A program made the translations under genes and the position numbers. DNA of 64,000 nucleotides from Acidaminococcus massiliensis (GTDB taxonomy: Bacteria; Bacillota; Negativicutes; Acidaminococcales; Acidaminococcaceae): NCBI RefSeq assembly GCF_900095825.1, contig NZ_LT608315.1:1662311-1726310 (forward strand). Reading direction: 5' to 3'. The notes under the pieces were generated by a model. It ran no database searches and was not told the origin of the DNA. It saw only the letters and a list, made by a program, of their open reading frames with translations. Within the stretch, counting starts at the first letter, position 1. Every line of letters begins with the position of its first letter. This document shows, piece by piece, positions 59,682 to 64,000 of the stretch.

Positions 59682-60122
59682 ATGGGAAGCTTTTTCAAGG
59701 AATTCAAGGACTTTGCTCTCCGGGGCAACGTGGTGGATATGGCCGTCGGTGTCATCATCGGGGGTGCTTTTGGAAAGATTGTATCTTCGGCTGTCAATGA
59801 CCTGATCATGCCGCCTTTGGGGATCCTCATCGGCGGGGTAGATTTCACCGACCTGTTCATCAACCTGTCCAGCAAGAAAGTCAGCAGCCTGGCAGAAGCC
59901 AAGGCAGCCAATCTGCCGGTAATCGCTTATGGCAGTTTCATCACCAATGTCATCGATTTCATCATCATGGCTTTTGTGATTTTCTGCCTGATTTCTCTCC
60001 TGAACCGTTTCAAGAAAGAAGAACCCAAAGCAGAACCCACTCTGTGCCCGTTCTGCAAAATGCCAGTGGATCCGGCAGCCACCCGATGCCCCCACTGTAC
60101 TTCGGAAATTCCGAAGAAATGA
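59682..60122 (+). CDS. mscL: Large-conductance mechanosensitive channel MscL with zinc ribbon
   Basis: A 146-residue Msc[39 protein letters not shown] (in two parts) is the family N-terminus with TM1, and [25 protein letters not shown] is TM2. In place of a simple charged tail the C-terminus carries [18 protein letters not shown], a four-Cys zinc-ribbon. The channel opens at near-lytic tension. AGGAGA lies upstream of the ATG, 11 bases after the VOC gene. Confidence 0.95.
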   Translation: MGSFFKEFKDFALRGNVVDMAVGVIIGGAFGKIVSSAVNDLIMPPLGILIGGVDFTDLFINLSSKKVSSLAEAKAANLPVIAYGSFITNVIDFIIMAFVIFCLISLLNRFKKEEPKAEPTLCPFCKMPVDPAATRCPHCTSEIPKK

Positions 60123-60153
60123 CTTGCGTGGAAAAGACAACTGAATGAAGTCA

Positions 60154-60190
60154 GGACAGTGGGGCTGTCGTTTTTGCGGCAGCCCCCTGT
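60154..60190 (+). terminator. GGACAGTGGGGCTG hairpin between mscL and tyrS
   Basis: GGACAGTGGGGCTG pairs with CAGCCCCCTGTCC with a T-rich loop. It has no T tract after the stem. It lies 36 bases before tyrS and could be a leader structure. No T-box motif is visible. Confidence 0.5.
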
Positions 60191-60225
60191 CCATGGCAGA
60201 AATCCAATGAAGTAGGAGGAAGTTC

Positions 60226-61452
60226 ATGAACGTATTGGATGTACTGGAAGAGCGGGGCTACCTGAAACAGATGTCCCACCCAGATGAAATCAGAGAACTG
60301 CTGGGAAAGGAAAAGATCACTTTCTATATCGGCTTCGATCCCACCGCAGACAGCCTCCATGTAGGCCACTTCATCGCCCTCATGGTCATGGCTCATATGC
60401 AGCGGGCCGGCCACCGTCCCATCATCCTCTTGGGCGGCGGCACCGGCATGGTGGGAGATCCCAGCGGCAAGAACGAAATGCGGAAGATGCTCACCCCGGA
60501 ATTCATCAGCCATAATATCGAATGTTTCAAGAAACAGATCGGCCGGTTCATCGACCTGTCTGAAGGAAAGGCCATTGTGGCCAACAACGCCGACTGGCTG
60601 CTGAAGCTGAACTATGTGGACATGCTCCGGAGCGTAGGGGTCCATTTCTCCGTGAACCGGATGCTGGCTGCGGACTGCTACAAGAGCCGTCTGGCCAGCG
60701 ACAATGGGCTCACTTTCTTCGAAATGAACTATATGATCATGCAGGCCTATGACTTCTACACCCTCCATAAGAAATACAACTGTGTCATGGAACTGGGTGG
60801 AGACGACCAGTGGTCCAACATGATTGCCGGTGTGGAACTGATCCGCCGGAAGGATCGGCAGCCGGCTTACTGCATGACCAATACCCTTTTGACCAACAGC
60901 CAGGGCCAGAAAATGGGCAAGACCGTAGGCGGGGCCGTATGGCTGGATCCGGAGAAATTCTCTCCCTACGATTTCTACCAGTACTGGCGGAACATCGATG
61001 ACGCGGACGTGGAAAAATGCTTGGCCCTCCTGACTTTCCTGCCCATGGAAGAAGTACGGCGTCTGGGAGCCCTCCAGGGTGCGGAAATCAACGAAGCCAA
61101 GAAAGTGCTGGCTTACGAAGTGACCAAGATCGTCCACGGAGAAGCAGAAGCGGAAAAGGCCAAGAACGCCACGGAAGCTCTGTTCGGTTCCGGCAGCGAT
61201 ATGGACAATGTGCCCACCATCACCGTCCGGAAGGAGGAATGGGGCTGCCGTCTCCTGGATCTCTTGGCAGAAAACAAGGTCATCGCCACCAAGAGCGAAG
61301 GCCGCCGGCTGATGCAGCAGAACGGCCTGACCCTCGAAGATGCCAAAATCACCGACGTGGATACTCTGGTGGACGACACCCTCTTCGACGGCAAAGAAAG
61401 TCTGCTGCTCCGGAAAGGGAAGAAAAAGTACTATCGGTTGGTAAGGGAATAA
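60226..61452 (+). CDS. tyrS: Tyrosyl-tRNA synthetase
   Basis: A 408-residue class I synthetase. [14 protein letters not shown] is the HIGH region, [16 protein letters not shown] the tyrosine/tRNA region, and [15 protein letters not shown] the KMSKS loop (KMGKT). A C-terminal S4 domain follows ([20 protein letters not shown]). It charges tRNA-Tyr. A strong terminator follows the stop. It belongs to the TyrZ-like KMGKT branch. Confidence 0.96.
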   Translation: MNVLDVLEERGYLKQMSHPDEIRELLGKEKITFYIGFDPTADSLHVGHFIALMVMAHMQRAGHRPIILLGGGTGMVGDPSGKNEMRKMLTPEFISHNIECFKKQIGRFIDLSEGKAIVANNADWLLKLNYVDMLRSVGVHFSVNRMLAADCYKSRLASDNGLTFFEMNYMIMQAYDFYTLHKKYNCVMELGGDDQWSNMIAGVELIRRKDRQPAYCMTNTLLTNSQGQKMGKTVGGAVWLDPEKFSPYDFYQYWRNIDDADVEKCLALLTFLPMEEVRRLGALQGAEINEAKKVLAYEVTKIVHGEAEAEKAKNATEALFGSGSDMDNVPTITVRKEEWGCRLLDLLAENKVIATKSEGRRLMQQNGLTLEDAKITDVDTLVDDTLFDGKESLLLRKGKKKYYRLVRE

Positions 61453-61454
61453 TC

Positions 61455-61488
61455 AAAAGGGGCTGTTGCAGCGCAACAGCCCCTTTTT
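61455..61488. terminator. Bidirectional GGGGCTGTTGC terminator
   Basis: AAAAGGGGCTGTTGC, loop AGC, GCAACAGCCCCTTTT then T. It lies between convergent tyrS and the broken acyl-CoA synthetase gene and is the cleanest member of the GGGCTGTTGC hairpin family. Confidence 0.88.
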
Positions 61489-62947
61489 CATCTCAGTTCC
61501 TTTTTTGCGATTTTCCCGGTGGCCAGGTGGGGCATGGTTTCCAGCTGGCGGAACACCCGGGGTACTTTGTAGATGGCCAGGTTCTGCTAGAGGTATTTCT
61601 TCAGGGCTTTGGGGTCTACCGTTTCTCCTTCCCGGACTGTGTAGCAGCAGCATCCGGTCTGACCCCGGAGCTTGTCCGGGATGCCGATCACTGCGGCTTC
61701 CTCGATGCCCGGATAGGCATAGACCAGTTCTTCGATTTCACGGGGATAGATGTTTTCCCCCATGCTGATGATCATTTCCTTCAGCCGGTCCACGATCTGC
61801 AGGTATCCGTCTCGATCTTCCCTGGCTATATCTCCGGTATGGAGCCAGCCGTCCACGATGGTGGCCGCAGTGGCCTCCGGCCGGTGCCAATAGCCCAGCA
61901 TCACATTGTCCCCCTTCACCAGCAGCTCTCCTTGGCCTCCTTGGGGGACGGCCCGGCCATCCGGATTTGCGATTTTCACTTGGATTCCCGGCAGGGGCAG
62001 GCCGATGGAACCTTTTTTCACCCGTTCAGGAGGATTGACCGAAACCACCGGAGAGGCCTCGGAAAGGCCGTATCCTTCGATGATGGGCTGGTGGTACTTG
62101 GCTTCAAAAGCTTCCAGGACGGAAAGGGGCATGGCCGTGCCGCCCAGGATGGTATATCGGACGGCAGCCAGGTCTTCCGGGCTTCCCCGGCGGATCAGCA
62201 GGGAACAGAGGGAAGGGACCAGATACAGGACCGTAAGCCGCTGCTGCCGGATAAAGTGGACGATGTCTTTCAAATTCACACTGTCGTAGAGAAAAATGGA
62301 AGCTCCAGCCAGCAGAGGATTCATCAGGGCGGTGATCAGGCAGAAGCAGTGGTACAGGGGCAGGACTCCCAGGACCCGGTCTTCTGCCGTGATGTGGAGC
62401 ACATCCTGGACCTGACGGGCATTGCAGGTCACATTGCCATGGGAAAGCAGGGCTCCTTTGGGAGCACCGGTGGTGCCGGAAGTATAGATGATCACAAAGG
62501 GTTCCCGGTCTGTAAAGGAGGGGGGCAGGGCCGGAGCCTCGGGCACCTCTTCCTGCAGATATCCATCCATCGGCAGCTGCAGGATTTTTCCGTCCAGGTC
62601 CGCTGTGGCCGGCTGGGCCTTCCAGTCAAAAGACCTTCCAGTCAGCAGGACAGGAGACGGGTGCCGGAATCCCGGAGGATGTATCCCACCTCCCGCTGGC
62701 TCAGCTGGCTGTTCACCGGCACGGCAATGGCCCCCAGGGAAGCAATGGCCAGATAAGCCACAATGTAATGGACGGTTTTCCGGGAAAACAGGGCCACCGG
62801 GGTCTGCTGTCGGACTCCTTGGACATAGAGAGCATTCCGGCAGCGCCGGACCAGGTCCCGGAGTTCCCGGTAGGTATAAGAACGGCCCTGGTCGCAGACG
62901 GCCAGGCGGTCTGGATTTCCAAAAGACAAAAGTTCGTGGACAAGCAT
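61488..62947 (-). pseudogene. Broken acyl-CoA synthetase (AMP-binding enzyme)
   Basis: The reading frame is that of a long-chain fatty-acid/aryl CoA ligase: FIIYTSGTTGAPKGALLSHG (in part), GYGLSEASPVV, LHTGDIAREDRDGYLQIVDR and GENIYPREIEE. Two lesions are visible. A frameshift near 62640-62655 separates the first ~100 residues (ending ILRDSGTRLL) from the continuation (LLTGRSFDWKAQP). A TAG at 61587-61589 cuts off the last 33 residues (QNLAIYKVPRVFRQLETM... TGKIAKKELR), including the C-terminal catalytic Lys. The start at 62947 has AAAGGAGC upstream. The length of the reconstructed protein is normal for a ~490-residue ligase. It is probably non-functional. Confidence 0.85.
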
Positions 62948-63061
62948 GGAAAAAGCTCCTTTGTTAGATTTCACCTTCTATTGTACCGTGAAATGGGGGA
63001 ATAGGGAAGAGTGGAGAGCGAAGAGCAGCCTGTCCATCTCGGCATTCCATTTTGATTTTTT

Positions 63062-63200
63062 ACCAAGGAAGCCTGGTTCGGGGACAACGGCAGCTACACC
63101 GATGTAGTGGCCCGGTACAACCGGGACGACGCCCATGTAAGCACCTACGGAGGCTATCCGGACCGGCTGGGCTGGCATCCATCATCTCACGCCGCAGGAC
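63062..63200 (+). pseudogene. Remnant of an autotransporter beta-barrel gene
   Basis: One plus-strand frame reads TKEAWFGDNGSYTDVVARYN, RDDAHVSTYGGYPDRLGWH before losing sense. The pattern (aromatic W-F-G-D-N-G-x-Y-x-D-V-V-x-x-Y, then GGYPD) resembles strand-turn-strand segments in autotransporter barrel domains. There is no start codon or ribosome binding site. It is probably a leftover of a gene related to the one that follows; the assignment rests on pattern alone. Confidence 0.45.
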
Positions 63201-63340
63201 GTGGAGCCTTTATTGTAAGAAAACGGAACAATATAAACAAAAGTGATGCATCATTCTTTTTCTTTTTTACATCTCGATCCTTTTCCAACGGTAAACTGTC
63301 TTTTCAACATCTGTTTTATATAATGAAAACACAATACAAA

Positions 63341-63359
63341 TAGAATAATAATCATTATA
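63341..63359. promoter_or_regulatory. Fur-box-like operator
   Basis: The 19 bases match the E. coli Fur consensus GATAATGATAATCATTATC at 15 positions; the right half AATCATTAT is perfect. It ends six bases before the -35 of the promoter at 63365, where a bound repressor would block RNA polymerase. The region is AT-rich, so chance similarity is possible. Confidence 0.45.
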
Positions 63360-63364
63360 TTTCG

Positions 63365-63393
63365 TTGCAATATAAATAAAATTGCTTTATAAT
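63365..63393 (+). promoter_or_regulatory. Strong promoter upstream of the autotransporter-like gene
   Basis: TTGCAA at 63365-63370 and a perfect TATAAT at 63388-63393 with 17-base spacing, in AT-rich DNA. It would give a leader of about 150 bases containing the hairpin at 63474. Confidence 0.7.
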
Positions 63394-63473
63394 ATTTTGT
63401 GCAGTAGGACGATATTCTTCCAATGCATCAATCTGTACAAGTAGACTCCCATACTATTTCTTATAGAATCTGC

Positions 63474-63502
63474 AAAAAGAAGCCGCTTTAGGCTTCTTTT
63501 TT
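63474..63502 (+). terminator. Terminator-like hairpin in the leader of the autotransporter-like gene
   Basis: AAAAGAAGCC, loop GCTTTA, GGCTTCTTTT and further Ts. It lies between the promoter at 63365 and the start at 63546, so it may act as an attenuator or end stray transcripts. Confidence 0.6.
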
Positions 63503-63545
63503 GTGCTTGGAGGTTTTGCCGGTAGTGGAGAAAGGAAGTTTTTGC

Positions 63546-64000
63546 ATGAAAAAGAATCTTATGAACCATCATCTGGTGCTGGGGGTGCTTGGGACCCTGC
63601 TGGCCGGAGGAACCCTGTGCCCGTCTGTGTATGGGGCGGAACGGACACTGCCTTTGACGGTCACCGGGAAAAATCAGGCCGTAACGGATGATTTCAATGT
63701 GACGGTAACCGATGGCCTCCATGATGCAGCTCTGGATATCCCGGCATCTGCCAGTGGCACCGGTGGGGTCATCCAGGTGGGATCGGGCCGGATCGTGGGG
63801 GATTTTACCCAACCGGCTGACGAAGAAATCATGGAAGCCAATGGGGTGTACATCCATGGGGATTATACGGGAACGGTGCAGTTTGCCGACGGCCTCCAGG
63901 TATCCACTACGGCAGCTGGCAGGAATTTCAACGCAGATGGCATTTATCTTACCGGGGTGGAGGACTCCTATGACAGCCAGGGAAACATTACCCTGGAAAA
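63546..64000 (+). CDS. Autotransporter-like exported surface protein, N-terminal part
   Basis: The frame is open from the ATG at 63546 to the window end (151 codons visible), so the gene continues beyond. AAAGGAAG lies upstream. The start MKKNLMNHHLVLGVLGTLLA, GGTLCPSVYGAE is a signal peptide with likely cleavage after VYG-A. The mature part is beta-rich with recurring short units (FNVTVTDGLHDAALDIPA, GVYIHGDYTGTVQFADGLQV, GIYLTGVEDSYDSQGNITLE), as in the passenger helix of autotransporters from Negativicutes. A C-terminal barrel is expected outside the window. The type of surface role is unknown. Confidence 0.7.
   Translation, partial: MKKNLMNHHLVLGVLGTLLAGGTLCPSVYGAERTLPLTVTGKNQAVTDDFNVTVTDGLHDAALDIPASASGTGGVIQVGSGRIVGDFTQPADEEIMEANGVYIHGDYTGTVQFADGLQVSTTAAGRNFNADGIYLTGVEDSYDSQGNITLE

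Larger units (their letters stand above)
62948..63545. other. Degenerate, AT-rich interval between pseudogene and autotransporter-like gene
   Basis: No intact gene is visible in about 600 bases. It contains the autotransporter remnant (63062-63200), a Fur-box-like site, a strong promoter, and a terminator-like hairpin. The AT content rises sharply from about 63230 to 63470. Confidence 0.6.

Noticed and set aside
61017-62756. Plus-strand open frame of 579 codons running from tyrS into the acyl-CoA synthetase region
   Set aside because: Its first part is tyrS out of frame and its second part is the antisense of the broken synthetase; it also crosses a strong terminator.

Overview
The window reads as a chromosomal segment of a diderm Firmicute of the class Negativicutes, most likely Acidaminococcus or a close relative (inference from gene content; no database search was possible). 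The core genes are of Firmicutes type: CodY, a YlbF-family protein, a UPF0735 ACT protein, TrmFO, a fused IspH/ribosomal protein S1, and a dprA-topA-trmFO-xerC-codY cluster. An OmpA-type porin with a peptidoglycan-binding domain and an autotransporter-like protein point to an outer membrane. The DNA is GC-rich. The exceptions are one insertion sequence, the IspH half of the fusion gene, and the AT-rich region at the right end. No rRNA, tRNA or CRISPR array was seen.

Layout. 1-12.8 kb: the 3' end of an SNF2 helicase, two unknown proteins, an aminotransferase, a heterodimeric ABC exporter, an MscS channel, a TPR protein (minus strand), an SLC13-type anion transporter and a membrane-anchored unknown. 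12.8-19.2 kb: AddB-AddA recombination nuclease. 19.2-22.0 kb: HAD phosphatase, MTA/MTI phosphorylase and MTA/SAH deaminase, a probable methylthioinosine salvage route. 22.3-25.7 kb: NfnA-NfnB transhydrogenase and an exported unknown. 25.9-28.5 kb: the OmpA porin, then an IS150-group element inserted in the loop of the porin's terminator. 28.6-31.5 kb: an HD-domain gene with an apparent 5' frameshift, a DUF2939-like protein and HydF (minus). 31.8-38.1 kb: dprA, topA, trmFO, xerC, codY. 38.3-49.8 kb: a long housekeeping run (M50 protease, scpA, scpB, rluB, a BaiN/HI0933-like flavoprotein, cmk, plsC, ispH-rpsA, fni, der, plsY, gpsA) covering chromosome segregation, isoprenoid and phospholipid synthesis and ribosome assembly. 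49.9-53.4 kb: ACT protein, homoserine dehydrogenase, homoserine kinase and a metallo-hydrolase. 53.6-56.9 kb: a two-component system translationally coupled to a VanX-like dipeptidase. 57.1-61.5 kb: ylbF, murB, an EamA transporter, a VOC protein, mscL and tyrS. 61.5-64 kb: a broken acyl-CoA synthetase, a remnant of an autotransporter barrel, and the start of an autotransporter-like gene behind a strong promoter and a Fur-box-like site.

The most unusual feature lies between genes. Several intergenic gaps carry short arrays of 7-bp repeats. The unit differs from gap to gap (for example CGTCTCA, GATGAAC, GTCAGAC, AGTCTGA, GTCAGCG, GGGTCRC). Arrays are often paired as inverted arms and sit beside hairpins that share a GGGCTGTTGC-type stem. 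Two gaps hold ~140-bp miniature elements with 11-12-bp terminal inverted repeats. I did not recognise this repeat family, and it is my best candidate for something undescribed here.
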